Source of the DNA: Candidatus Thalassarchaeaceae archaeon | GTDB taxonomy: Archaea; Thermoplasmatota; Poseidoniia; Poseidoniales; Thalassarchaeaceae | NCBI GenBank assembly: GCA_029250605.1 | Contig: JAQXEZ010000004.1 | Location: 1 to 35,377 of the forward strand | DNA: 35,377 nucleotides | Reading direction: 5' to 3' | In this document: positions 1 to 7,081 of the stretch, piece after piece | Position numbering within the stretch: the stretch's first letter is position 1 | Layout: every line of letters begins with the position of its first letter | Translations under genes and position numbers: made by a program | The notes under the pieces: model-generated | Databases searched by the model: none | The model's input: the letters and a program-made list of their open reading frames with translations, nothing else | What the model was told of the DNA's origin: nothing

Positions 1-391
1 GGTAGGCCGTCTGGGCAGGGTCGTAGACCGCCCTCCCGACCACCAGCAATATCGCCAGCAGGTACACCGAGAGCAGGCTGCCCATCAGGTCCAGGGCCAG
101 GAAGGAGACGAGGATGCAGAACGAGAGGAGGTTCGAGCCGAGCATCAGGGACTTCCGCGAGTAGCGGTCTGCGAGCATCCCGGTGATGGGCTCGAGCGGT
201 GCGAAGGTGAAGCTGCGAGCGACCAGGACCCCTGCTATCGCGAGCGGCGAGTCGTCGGTGGCCTCCGCTGCCAGGAGGAACATCGCGATCACAGAGAACC
301 AGTCACCGGTGAACATCACCATGTCGCTGATGAACAGCTTTCGGAAGCTCCTGTTCCTCCGCAGGAACTGGACGTATCCCAATGAGGTCAC
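1..391 (-). CDS. MFS transporter, N-terminal part (runs off window)
   Basis: The minus strand from a GTG at 391 stays open to the window edge and gives about 130 residues. The start reads VTSLGYVQFLRRNRSFRKLF, then DMVMFTGDWFSVIAMFLLA, a first membrane helix, followed by further helices. The short loop GMLADRYSRKSLM matches the conserved basic loop between helices 2 and 3 of the major facilitator superfamily, and the opening resembles the EntS/MFS_3 efflux type. A GGAGG lies just before the GTG, and a TATA-like TGATAG sits about 24 nt upstream, which supports this start. The gene diverges from orn. Substrate cannot be judged; the C-terminal two thirds are outside the window. Confidence 0.8.
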   Translation of the reverse strand, partial: MTSLGYVQFLRRNRSFRKLFISDMVMFTGDWFSVIAMFLLAAEATDDSPLAIAGVLVARSFTFAPLEPITGMLADRYSRKSLMLGSNLLSFCILVSFLALDLMGSLLSVYLLAILLVVGRAVYDPAQTAY

Positions 392-469
392 GGCCTCCGC
401 ACGACAACGGCACTATCACTGTCACTCCCCAGCCAACATGAATAAGTGCGGGTTTCCGATGGAGGGCCC
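392..469. promoter_or_regulatory. Divergent promoter region, MFS gene / orn
   Basis: This 78-nt gap separates two divergent starts. On the plus strand GAATAAG near 440-447 is centred about 26 nt before the orn GTG at 470, as expected for a TATA box making a leaderless mRNA. On the minus strand TGATAG near 411-416 lies about 24 nt before the MFS GTG at 391. Both are read by eye and are not proven. Confidence 0.4.
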
Positions 470-1018
470 GTGAAGGAATCCCGCATCTGCATGCTGGACC
501 TCGAGATGTCGGGGCTCGAGCCGGACGACGAGAGGATCATCGAGGTGGCGTGCTTCGTGGTCGAGGCGGACCTGACACCGGTCCCGGGCGCGGAGATGTG
601 CCTGGCTGTGATGCCCGACGACCCGGGCGTGCTGGACTCGATGGACGACTGGAACACCAGGACCCACGGCGAGTCCGGGCTGGTCAAGAGGGTCAGGGAG
701 AGCGGGGTGTCGATCAGGGAGGCCGAGGACGCGGTCATGGAGCTGCTGAGGGAGCACATGGCCGAGGGCGCGATAATCTGCGGCAACTCGGTGCACCACG
801 ACATGAGGTTCATCAGGCGCGAGATGCCGATGGTGGCCGACTTCTGCACGTTCAGGATAATCGACGTCAGCTCGATCAAGGAGCTCCTCAGGAGGGTCGC
901 CCCCAATGGCCCCAGGTTCTACAAGAGGAGCGATCACACCGCGCTGGCAGACGCCAAGGGCAGCCTCGACGAGCTTCGCTTCTACGTCGAGAAGTACATG
1001 GGCACGGACTCCGACTAG
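470..1018 (+). CDS. orn: Oligoribonuclease (DEDDh 3'-5' exonuclease)
   Basis: The 182-residue product matches oligoribonuclease, which degrades 2-5 nt RNA fragments to mononucleotides as the last step of mRNA turnover. All five DEDDh residues are visible: Asp10 and Glu12 (MLDLEMSGLEP), Asp111 (NSVHHDMRF), His156 and Asp161 (DHTALADAKGS). The family signature DDWNTRTHGESGL is also present. Length equals the family norm. An in-frame GTG at 446 exists, but the GTG at 470 follows GGAGGG, starts where family members start, and has a TATA-like box about 26 nt upstream. The last four bases overlap the stop codon of the convergent JAMM gene. Orn is mainly a bacterial and eukaryotic enzyme, so its presence in an archaeon suggests old transfer. 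Confidence 0.93.
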   Translation: MKESRICMLDLEMSGLEPDDERIIEVACFVVEADLTPVPGAEMCLAVMPDDPGVLDSMDDWNTRTHGESGLVKRVRESGVSIREAEDAVMELLREHMAEGAIICGNSVHHDMRFIRREMPMVADFCTFRIIDVSSIKELLRRVAPNGPRFYKRSDHTALADAKGSLDELRFYVEKYMGTDSD

Positions 1019-1704
1019 TCGTTGGAAAGGTCCAGTCCGATGGGCACCCCATCGTCTTCAGTGATCAGGATGTTGACTCCCTCGCCGTTCCTCAGGTACC
1101 CTATCAGCTCGAACCCGTGGACCTTCCTGCCCGCGACCCTAGCGAGCACGGGCAGCTCGCCACCCTGCTCTGGGTTCAGGTCCCTCCGGTGGCCCTCCTC
1201 CTCGTCGTACCACTCGAGGCCCAGCGGAGCCGGGCTGAACCTGACCCCCAGGATCATCTCGACCCCCTCGGTCCAGTCAGCCGCCTCGGCATCGGCCTCG
1301 CTCGGGTGGGCGTAGGCGTTGGGGTGGCTGTGCAGGAAGCTCGCGAACCTGGAGCCGCGTGCCCCCCGCTCCTCGGAGAACACCCCGTCGGTCCACTCCT
1401 CGGGGACGTGGTGCACCGAGTACGAGTCCCCGACGTTGACTATGTGAGGGGTCCCGAGCAGGTATCCGTAGCCCGAGAAGGTGGACTGGGACGGGCCGAA
1501 GACCTCCTCCACCTCCTCTGGGTTGGGACGCTCGGTGTCCGGGTCGAATCCTATCAGGACCTCGTCCGGGATGGACTCCATGCTCCATCGGATGACCGTC
1601 CTCATGGTCTCGATAGGGATCAGCAGGTGGGTTGAGTACCTCTCCCTCTGCTCGTAGGAGTCCAGGTTGTACGCCTCGGCGGCCCCTAGAAGCCAGTCGC
1701 TCAT
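1015..1704 (-). CDS. JAMM/MPN+ domain metalloprotease-like protein
   Basis: The 229-residue protein carries a full JAMM zinc motif: His125-Ser-His127-Pro, then Ser135 and Asp138 (HSHPNAYAHPSEAD). The upstream segment LIPIETMRTVIRWSMESIPDEV matches the start of the MPN fold, and Glu48 in the PDEV turn is the candidate catalytic glutamate. JAMM enzymes cleave isopeptide or peptide bonds of ubiquitin-like modifiers, or process sulphur-carrier proteins. About 25 N-terminal residues and a roughly 70-residue insert between Glu48 and the zinc motif (GYGYLLGTPHIVN, EEWTDGVFSEE) are not standard. It is last in the operon after uvrC and taw2, 30 nt behind taw2. No ubiquitin-like partner is in the window, so the substrate is unknown. 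The domain call is strong and the function is inferred. Confidence 0.8.
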   Translation of the reverse strand: MSDWLLGAAEAYNLDSYEQRERYSTHLLIPIETMRTVIRWSMESIPDEVLIGFDPDTERPNPEEVEEVFGPSQSTFSGYGYLLGTPHIVNVGDSYSVHHVPEEWTDGVFSEERGARGSRFASFLHSHPNAYAHPSEADAEAADWTEGVEMILGVRFSPAPLGLEWYDEEEGHRRDLNPEQGGELPVLARVAGRKVHGFELIGYLRNGEGVNILITEDDGVPIGLDLSND

Positions 1705-1734
1705 GATTTGCCGCTGGAGTGGTCGCGTTTGAGG

Positions 1735-2583
1735 CTACGCCACCCTCAGGTCCAGCACCACGTGGTCCCAGTGGGGCGCGTACGACTTCACCCTCATCAG
1801 GGAGTGGAAGAGGTCGGAACCGGGTCTGATGGAGGAGGCGCTAGAACGCACCCCATCTACCCATGAGACATGGTCCTTGGAGGGCGCGAGGCCATGCACG
1901 TGCAGCGTGCCACCGCCCGGCGACAGCGCCCGCATAGCGACCTCGAGACCTTCATCGGAGCTAGGGAGCAGACCGAGGAAGACCCGATCGGCCACCCCCG
2001 CCAACGATTCCGCGGTGTTCCTGTTGTCGCCCTCGTGGATAGTGCAGCGATCCCCGACCCCATTGGCATCCAAGCCCCACCTGAGTGCCTGGGCGGCCTC
2101 CGGGTTCCACTCGCACGCATGGACCATCGCCCCCCCGTGGACGAGCGCGGGCAGGGTGTAGTATCCGATCCCAGCGTAGAGGTCCACTACGACCTCACCC
2201 TCTGCGACGACCTCGCCCATCCTCCGCCTCTCGTTGACGTTCCCGGCCGAGAACATGCACCGCGTCATCGCGTAGCCGTAGTCGACCCCGCTCTCCCTGC
2301 GCACCACCCAGTCGTTCTCGCCCAGCAGCATCTCCACGCCGCTCTCGCGGAACTCCCCGCTCACCTCGCCCATCCGAGCGAGGCGCTTCGCGCCGAGCGC
2401 ACCTGCGACCGCCTCCCACAGCGGCTCGTCCGGGGACCAACCATCGCCCTCGAAGGACCCATGCGGCATGATCGCCACGTCGGAGAAGCGCTCCCAGCGC
2501 CTCGGCAGAACGCCGGGCAGGCTCCCTCCGTACAGTTCCTTGACGGCCTCTTCCATCATAGAGTGGGGGTCCCTTCCAGACAT
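1735..2583 (-). CDS. taw2: tRNA wybutosine-synthesis protein 2 (aminocarboxypropyltransferase)
   Basis: The 282-residue protein matches Taw2/TYW2, which transfers the 3-amino-3-carboxypropyl group of S-adenosylmethionine to 4-demethylwyosine at position 37 of tRNA-Phe. Visible marks are FSAGNVNERRRMG (110-123), the SAM loop VVDLYAGIGYYT (132-143), CEWNPEAAQAL (157-167), the family motif LGLLPSS (203-209) and the C-terminal RVKSYAPHWDHVVLDL. The related Trm5 methyltransferase shares the fold; LGLLPSS and the SYAP ending favour Taw2. ATG at 2583 follows the uvrC stop by 4 nt, so the two are co-transcribed. No other wyosine gene (taw1, trm5) is present here. Confidence 0.85.
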   Translation of the reverse strand: MSGRDPHSMMEEAVKELYGGSLPGVLPRRWERFSDVAIMPHGSFEGDGWSPDEPLWEAVAGALGAKRLARMGEVSGEFRESGVEMLLGENDWVVRRESGVDYGYAMTRCMFSAGNVNERRRMGEVVAEGEVVVDLYAGIGYYTLPALVHGGAMVHACEWNPEAAQALRWGLDANGVGDRCTIHEGDNRNTAESLAGVADRVFLGLLPSSDEGLEVAMRALSPGGGTLHVHGLAPSKDHVSWVDGVRSSASSIRPGSDLFHSLMRVKSYAPHWDHVVLDLRVA

Positions 2584-2587
2584 CGGA

Positions 2588-4282
2588 TCACCTCTGCAGA
2601 TGGGCTCGGATCCTCTCGGCCATCTCCTTGCCTATGCCAGGAACGTCTCGAAGGTCCTTGACGCTGGCGTGCTCGATGCCCCTCCTCCCGCCGAAGTGAC
2701 GCAGGAGCGCCTGGATCTTCTTCGCACCCAGGCCCTCCACCTCCTCGAGGGGGTCGGCCAGGGCTCTCTTGCCCCGGCGCCGCTTGTGGAACGTGTTGGA
2801 GAACCTGTGCGACTCGTCGCGGGCATGGACCAGCGCCCTCCCCCTCCTGTCCAGGAGTATCGGGTCGATTCCCCTCATGTGCAGGGTCTCCTCCCTCTTG
2901 GCGAGCGCTGCGATAGGGAACTTCCCTAGCAGCCCCATGCCATCGAGGGTCCGCTCTATCGCCGACAGGTGGGTCTCGCCACCGTCCAGGAGCAGCAGGT
3001 CCGGCCACTCGTCCTGCCTCTTGGCCCAACGCGAGACCACCTCCGACATCATCCTGAGGTCGTCAGGCGCGTCCGACCTGACCCTGTAGGTCCTGTACTC
3101 CTCCTTGGACGGCCTGCCCTTCCTCAGGACGACCGATGCCCCGACCCTCTCCTTGCCCAGTGTCTGTGACATGTCGAAGCAGACCAAGTGGTCGAGGGTC
3201 TCGAGGCCCAGGAGTTCCGCCCCCTCGTCGGCAGCGGCCTTCTCCAGGTTGCCAGCCCGGGAGCTCCTGATGAGGTGGATCTCGGCGTTCCTGTCCGCCA
3301 TCGACCTGAGCTTCGCGAGCTCGCCCCTCATCGGCACCCTGACCTCGACCGAGGAACCCTTCCTCTGGGACAGCCACTCCGCCATCGAGTCACCAAGGGG
3401 GGAGGGAACCAGCAGGCTCCTCGGCGGCCGCCTGTTCGCGTAGTGCTCGGAGAGGACGAGGGAGACGGAGTCAGAGACGTCGCCCCTGTGGATCAGCTGG
3501 TACTCGACCTGCCCTCTGATTATCCCGTCCTTGGCGTGCAGGATGACCAGGCACCCGCTGTCGCCGCTCGATGAGAAGCCGACCGCGTCGCAGTCCTGGT
3601 AGAACCTGCTGGAGACCACGTTCTCGGACTTGGCCCCCTGCACCGAGCCGATCATGTCCCGGACCCTGGCAGCCCTCTCGTAGTCGAGCCTCTCAGAGGC
3701 TTCGTCCATCTCGGACTGCAGCCTCTCGATCAGTATCCCGGCATCCCCGTCCAGGACGCTCTCGACCGCCCCGACCCTCTCCGCGTACCCCTCGTCCCCG
3801 CCGGTCTCGACGAACCCGAATGGGGCCTTGTCGGTCTTGTCCCTTATTCCGAAGTGCCTACGCAGGAGCTTGACCACGAGCTTGGCGGCCCCCGCATCCG
3901 GGAACGGCCCCCATATCTTGGCGTCCTCGGGAGGGTGCCTCGTGTACATGATCCGAGGCTTATCGTGAGCGGTCATGGCGATGAACGGGAACGACTTCCC
4001 GTCCTTCAGCATCGAGTTGTACCTGGGCTGGTTGGACCTGATCAGCTCCCTCTCGAGCACGAGGGCCTCGGAGGGGCTCTGCGTGACGATGAAGTCGACC
4101 TTGTCGGACTCGCTCACGAGCCTCGGGACCATCTCCCTGTCCGGGTTCTTGGCGAAGTAGGACCTGACCCTGGACCTGAGATCGGTCGCCTTGCCTACGT
4201 ACAGGACCCGGTCGTCTGCCCGCTTGAACAGGTACACGCCCGGCTCCCTCGGGAGCTCCAATTTGCGGTGATCAACGCCCAT
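2588..4282 (-). CDS. uvrC: UvrABC excinuclease subunit C
   Basis: The 564-residue product makes both incisions in bacterial-type nucleotide excision repair. Domain order is complete: GIY-YIG nuclease (GVYLF 15-19, VLYVGKA 27-33, Glu80 in ERELIRSNQPRYN), a UVR helical hairpin (ERLDYERAARVRDMI), the RNase H-like second nuclease (FDMSQTLGKERVGASVV, LLLLDGGETHLSA, DESHRFSNTFHKRRR), and a C-terminal helix-hairpin-helix (VPGIGKEMAERI). Family length is near 600. The frame is open to a TTG at 4327, but homology begins at MGVDHRKLELPREPGVY and a TATA-like block lies about 30 nt before that ATG, so 4282 is chosen. It heads the operon uvrC > taw2 > JAMM. UvrC in archaea is generally regarded as acquired from bacteria. 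Confidence 0.95.
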   Translation of the reverse strand: MGVDHRKLELPREPGVYLFKRADDRVLYVGKATDLRSRVRSYFAKNPDREMVPRLVSESDKVDFIVTQSPSEALVLERELIRSNQPRYNSMLKDGKSFPFIAMTAHDKPRIMYTRHPPEDAKIWGPFPDAGAAKLVVKLLRRHFGIRDKTDKAPFGFVETGGDEGYAERVGAVESVLDGDAGILIERLQSEMDEASERLDYERAARVRDMIGSVQGAKSENVVSSRFYQDCDAVGFSSSGDSGCLVILHAKDGIIRGQVEYQLIHRGDVSDSVSLVLSEHYANRRPPRSLLVPSPLGDSMAEWLSQRKGSSVEVRVPMRGELAKLRSMADRNAEIHLIRSSRAGNLEKAAADEGAELLGLETLDHLVCFDMSQTLGKERVGASVVLRKGRPSKEEYRTYRVRSDAPDDLRMMSEVVSRWAKRQDEWPDLLLLDGGETHLSAIERTLDGMGLLGKFPIAALAKREETLHMRGIDPILLDRRGRALVHARDESHRFSNTFHKRRRGKRALADPLEEVEGLGAKKIQALLRHFGGRRGIEHASVKDLRDVPGIGKEMAERIRAHLQR

Positions 4283-4305
4283 GGCCAAGTGAAGCGACGG
4301 CCGCC

Positions 4306-4324
4306 GGGTTTGATTTACACTTTG
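4306..4324. promoter_or_regulatory. Shared TATA-like block, uvrC / STAND gene
   Basis: The only A+T-rich stretch in this very GC-rich intergenic region is TTTGATTTACAC at 4309-4320. Read on the plus strand it is centred about 26 nt before the GTG at 4339. Read on the minus strand (AAATCAAA) it is about 30 nt before the uvrC ATG at 4282. One block could therefore serve both directions and give leaderless or nearly leaderless transcripts. This is inferred from spacing only. Confidence 0.4.
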
Positions 4325-4338
4325 CAAGACGGAGCACC

Positions 4339-6507
4339 GTGCTCAACCAGCGCCAACTCGCCATCCTCGTCCACCTCTCCGGCTTCGGAAGGGACCTCGA
4401 GGAGTCTTGGGACGTCCCTCGGGCGATCTCCCTGGCGGGCATAGCCGAGCATCTGGGAGTGGTCCGATCCGCCCTCCATCCTCCGCTGAAGTCGTTGGAG
4501 GCAGAGAGGCTGGTATCCTCAAGGTCGGCTCACGTGGTCGGTGCTCCCAGGCGCAGGAAGGTGTTCCACGTCACCGACAGCGGTAGGGAGGAGGCGAGGG
4601 CGGGTGCGAAGAAGCCCAGGAAGTCCAAGGGCAGGTCAGTGGGACCAGTCCCCGACGCCACGAAACTGCATGGCAGGGACGATATAGTCAGCAGAATCTC
4701 CTCCGGGCTCTCTGGGGGTTCCAGTTACTTGCTTGAGGGACTCCCTGGGATAGGGAAGACCAGCGTCGCCACCGCGGTATCCAGAACCCTCCTCGATGAT
4801 GGGTGGCTGGTTAGGTGGGCCACCTGCCAGACGGACTCGGACTCGGCATCCGTGGCGAGGATGTGGCTCGGAGGACGCGCACTCACTTCGAAGGAGGCCA
4901 TTGTCACGAGGGTGGACTCGAAGAAGACCCTCCTGGTTCTCGACGAGGCTCAGCAGTCCAGCGAACGCCTCGTCGCGGGTATTAGAGAGGTACTGGAGGC
5001 CTGTTCCGAGACCTCCGCCGTTATCCTGGCTGTGACCAGGGCACCCAATCCGTTCCCCGACATATCGGGATTCGAATCGATCAGGCTCGAGGGTCTGGAG
5101 ACCGACCTAGCACGTGAGATACTCCCTCAGGAGATGAGTGACGAGGAGGCTATCGAGGTGGTCGAGGCGATGGATGGGCACCCCCTCGCCCTCAATCTCT
5201 GGTCCCCTGATGACGAGTTACCAGGAGCCGGTGCTGTCATGGAATACGTAGAGGAGCAGGTATTCCTTAGACTCAGCCAGTCCGGTGCATCGTCACTGGA
5301 CGAGCTCTCCCTGGCACCGCTCCCCCTGGAGGTGGAGGAGATGCTCGAGCCCGGAGGGACGGAGGAGTTGGACGAGTCAGCGATACTCCGTTGGGCGGGG
5401 ACGCTTGTCGAACCGCATCACCTGGTCAGGAACGTCAGGAGGGCCTCGCTCATGGGCGGGGGGGCAGAGGAGATCCACTCGAAGCTCGCTGAGATGTGGT
5501 CTAAGAGGACTGGTTCGAGAGCAAGGAGGATGGAGGCCCACCACAGGCTCGAGTCCGGGATGAGTGTCGGAGCGGAATGGGTGGCCAAGAGCATCAGCGA
5601 GATCGTCACAGAAGACTCAGCGGCTGCCGCAGTAGTTCTCCAGCAGGCTATTTCGATGAACCCGGAGGCAGAGCTCTTCGAGTTGGCCTCGGATTTAGCA
5701 TTGGAGAGGGGGGAGTCGAAGATTGCCTCGGAGTACATCGAATCAATGGAAGACGGCCCCAGAAAGAACCTCAGGATGGCTAGGCTAGCTAGGATGGAGG
5801 GGGATTGGGGTCGTGCTGACGAGCTCGAGGCTTCTGCGATCTCAGGACTGGAACCAGCGGAACGAGTCCGGGCAGAGATATCGTCCCTGGTTCGTTTGCA
5901 CGACGATCGGCTACCTGGTTCCGATAGCAGGGCCGACGCGAAAGCACTTCTGGCTGGGGCCGACTCGGTCCGCCTCTCCGATCTGGAAGAAGGGGACAGG
6001 GAGCTAACCGGTCTGGTACTCGATCTTCTGCGCCACTCTCTCGCACTCGATTCCGGCGACCTCGAGGAGGCCTCGCGTACCCGTGACTCCATCGAGAGAA
6101 GGACGGGTACAGAGGATCCCAGGCTACCTTTCCTCGATCTGAGATCCCGACTATCAGCAGGGGCCGAGGCGGAGGATTTCCTGGACGAGGCACTGGAGGC
6201 AGCCAGGTCCCACATCGACTCATCCACAGACCCGCTCGAGAGAATCAGGGCAATTCACATGTCTCTCGAGGCTTGCTCGAAACCGCCGAATTGGCTCATA
6301 GAGGCCCATTCGTCCTTCGACCCAGATTCACTGAGGGATTCACTGGCCTCGCACCGCCGCGCGAAGGCGTACTTTTGGTATTGGAGGGGGGCGACGAGCG
6401 GCGAGGACAGGCTCTCTAGCTGGAAGGAGTCGATAGTCCGACTCCGCTCAGCTGGCTGCCGCAGGGCTGCTAGGGAACTGACTCAGAGGCTCAGCAGGGA
6501 GCTCTAG
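4339..6507 (+). CDS. Winged-helix STAND-type NTPase regulator
   Basis: The product has 722 residues. Residues 1-85 look like a MarR-like winged helix (SLAGIAEHLGVVRSALHPPL as the helix-turn-helix, then a KVFHVTDSG wing). A basic linker follows. The STAND/NB-ARC-type ATPase begins at HGRDDIV (111), with Walker A GLPGIGKTS (134-142), Walker B TLLVLDEAQ (197-205), a sensor-like AVILAVTR, and the typical GHPLAL motif. Residues from about 390 to the end are alpha-helical, rich in Glu, Ala and Arg, and look like TPR-type repeats. The layout resembles MalT/AfsR-type switches, where ligand binding by the repeats triggers ATP-dependent assembly and DNA binding. No catalytic effector domain is seen. 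GTG at 4339 is preceded by GGAG. The ligand is unknown. Confidence 0.78.
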   Translation: MLNQRQLAILVHLSGFGRDLEESWDVPRAISLAGIAEHLGVVRSALHPPLKSLEAERLVSSRSAHVVGAPRRRKVFHVTDSGREEARAGAKKPRKSKGRSVGPVPDATKLHGRDDIVSRISSGLSGGSSYLLEGLPGIGKTSVATAVSRTLLDDGWLVRWATCQTDSDSASVARMWLGGRALTSKEAIVTRVDSKKTLLVLDEAQQSSERLVAGIREVLEACSETSAVILAVTRAPNPFPDISGFESIRLEGLETDLAREILPQEMSDEEAIEVVEAMDGHPLALNLWSPDDELPGAGAVMEYVEEQVFLRLSQSGASSLDELSLAPLPLEVEEMLEPGGTEELDESAILRWAGTLVEPHHLVRNVRRASLMGGGAEEIHSKLAEMWSKRTGSRARRMEAHHRLESGMSVGAEWVAKSISEIVTEDSAAAAVVLQQAISMNPEAELFELASDLALERGESKIASEYIESMEDGPRKNLRMARLARMEGDWGRADELEASAISGLEPAERVRAEISSLVRLHDDRLPGSDSRADAKALLAGADSVRLSDLEEGDRELTGLVLDLLRHSLALDSGDLEEASRTRDSIERRTGTEDPRLPFLDLRSRLSAGAEAEDFLDEALEAARSHIDSSTDPLERIRAIHMSLEACSKPPNWLIEAHSSFDPDSLRDSLASHRRAKAYFWYWRGATSGEDRLSSWKESIVRLRSAGCRRAARELTQRLSREL

Positions 6508-6737
6508 ATTTCCGCGCCGACGAGGGTCCTCGTGTCGACGATCCCGGGAACCGACCTGATGCCCTTGACAATCGCCTCGGTCAGCTTCGAATCGTCATCC
6601 GCCTCGACCTTGACGAAGCAGTCGAAGTTACCGAAGACTACCCAGATGCCCTTGACGCAGTCTATCTCGGAGACCTTCTCCCTGACGCTGACCTCCTTCC
6701 CCGGCTCGGTTGTGATCAGAACGAATCCTACTGCCAA
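6504..6737 (-). CDS. Stand-alone Lrp/AsnC ligand-binding (RAM) domain protein 1
   Basis: The 77-residue protein is a single RAM (AsnC C-terminal) domain with no DNA-binding helix-turn-helix: AVGFVLITTEPGKE, then GIWVVFGNFDCFVKVEADD and SVPGIVDTRTLV. RAM domains form alpha-beta dimers that bind amino acids. The start is TTG at 6737, supported by a strong GGAGGTG (complement of 6744-6750) six bases upstream; that ribosome site lies in the end of the upstream gene, so the two are translationally linked. It is a clear paralogue of its neighbour. Its stop overlaps the stop of the convergent STAND gene by CTAG. It may mix as a heterodimer with its neighbour or with full-length Lrp proteins. Confidence 0.82.
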   Translation of the reverse strand: MAVGFVLITTEPGKEVSVREKVSEIDCVKGIWVVFGNFDCFVKVEADDDSKLTEAIVKGIRSVPGIVDTRTLVGAEI

Positions 6738-6740
6738 ATC

Positions 6741-6977
6741 TCACACCTCCACTGCGATCAGGGTCTCGGTCTTCCTGATCCCCTCAACGTGCCTCATGTC
6801 CTCGATCAGAGTCTTGGACATCTCCTTCTCGCTCTCGAAGTCTATCCTCGCGACCAGATCCAGCTCCCCGTACACGACGGAGACCTCAGACACCGATGGG
6901 ATATCCAGGAGTTGTAGGTAAACGTCCCTCTCCCTCCCGGGCTCGCATGAAATGAGAATCCATGCCAGTGACGTCAT
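6741..6977 (-). CDS. Stand-alone Lrp/AsnC ligand-binding (RAM) domain protein 2
   Basis: The 78-residue product is another RAM-only protein: SLAWILISCEPGRERDVY, VSVVYGELDLVARIDFES, and HVEGIRKTETLIAVEV. It aligns without gaps along most of its length with the next gene, so the pair arose by tandem duplication. The gap between them is 3 nt. ATG at 6977 has a TATA-like CAAAAG about 26 nt upstream, so it is probably the leaderless first gene of a two-gene operon. As there is no helix-turn-helix it cannot bind DNA by the usual Lrp route. Amino-acid sensing is inferred from the fold family. Confidence 0.82.
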   Translation of the reverse strand: MTSLAWILISCEPGRERDVYLQLLDIPSVSEVSVVYGELDLVARIDFESEKEMSKTLIEDMRHVEGIRKTETLIAVEV

Positions 6978-7081
6978 GTATGTGGGCCCGACTAGTCGCT
7001 TTTGACTCCTTCTCTGTGGTATACTCTGGATGGGTCAAATCACGCAAGTCATTAACCCTGATTGGCAATGGGACGGCCCAT
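6978..7081. promoter_or_regulatory. Divergent promoter region, RAM pair / surface protein
   Basis: This 104-nt gap holds two separate TATA-like sites: CTTTTGA near 6999-7005 for the minus-strand RAM gene (about 26 nt from its ATG) and CATTAACC near 7050-7057 for the plus-strand surface protein (about 29 nt from its ATG). A GTATAC palindrome near 7019-7024 lies between them and could be an operator. Assignments are by eye. Confidence 0.35.

Noticed and set aside
550-1635. 361-residue plus-strand open frame over orn and the JAMM gene
   Set aside because: It spans two real genes in another frame and is Arg/Gly/Pro-rich low-complexity sequence, typical of a GC-rich shadow frame.
1870-2661. 263-residue plus-strand open frame opposite taw2
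   Set aside because: Antisense shadow of a clear Taw2 gene; no motif or ribosome site and biased composition.
4283-4327. Longer uvrC start at TTG 4327
   Set aside because: Would put coding sequence over the likely promoter; family homology begins at the ATG at 4282.
3854-4444. 196-residue plus-strand open frame opposite uvrC
   Set aside because: Antisense shadow that crosses the divergent promoter and the start of the STAND gene.
5418-6227. 269-residue Ser-rich minus-strand open frame opposite the STAND gene
   Set aside because: Serine-rich because it reads the complement of Glu/Asp/Gly codons; no recognisable domain.
4339-6507. STAND gene as a complete anti-phage (Avs-like) defence system
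   Set aside because: No nuclease, protease or membrane effector domain is visible and the N-terminus is a DNA-binding winged helix, so regulation is more likely.
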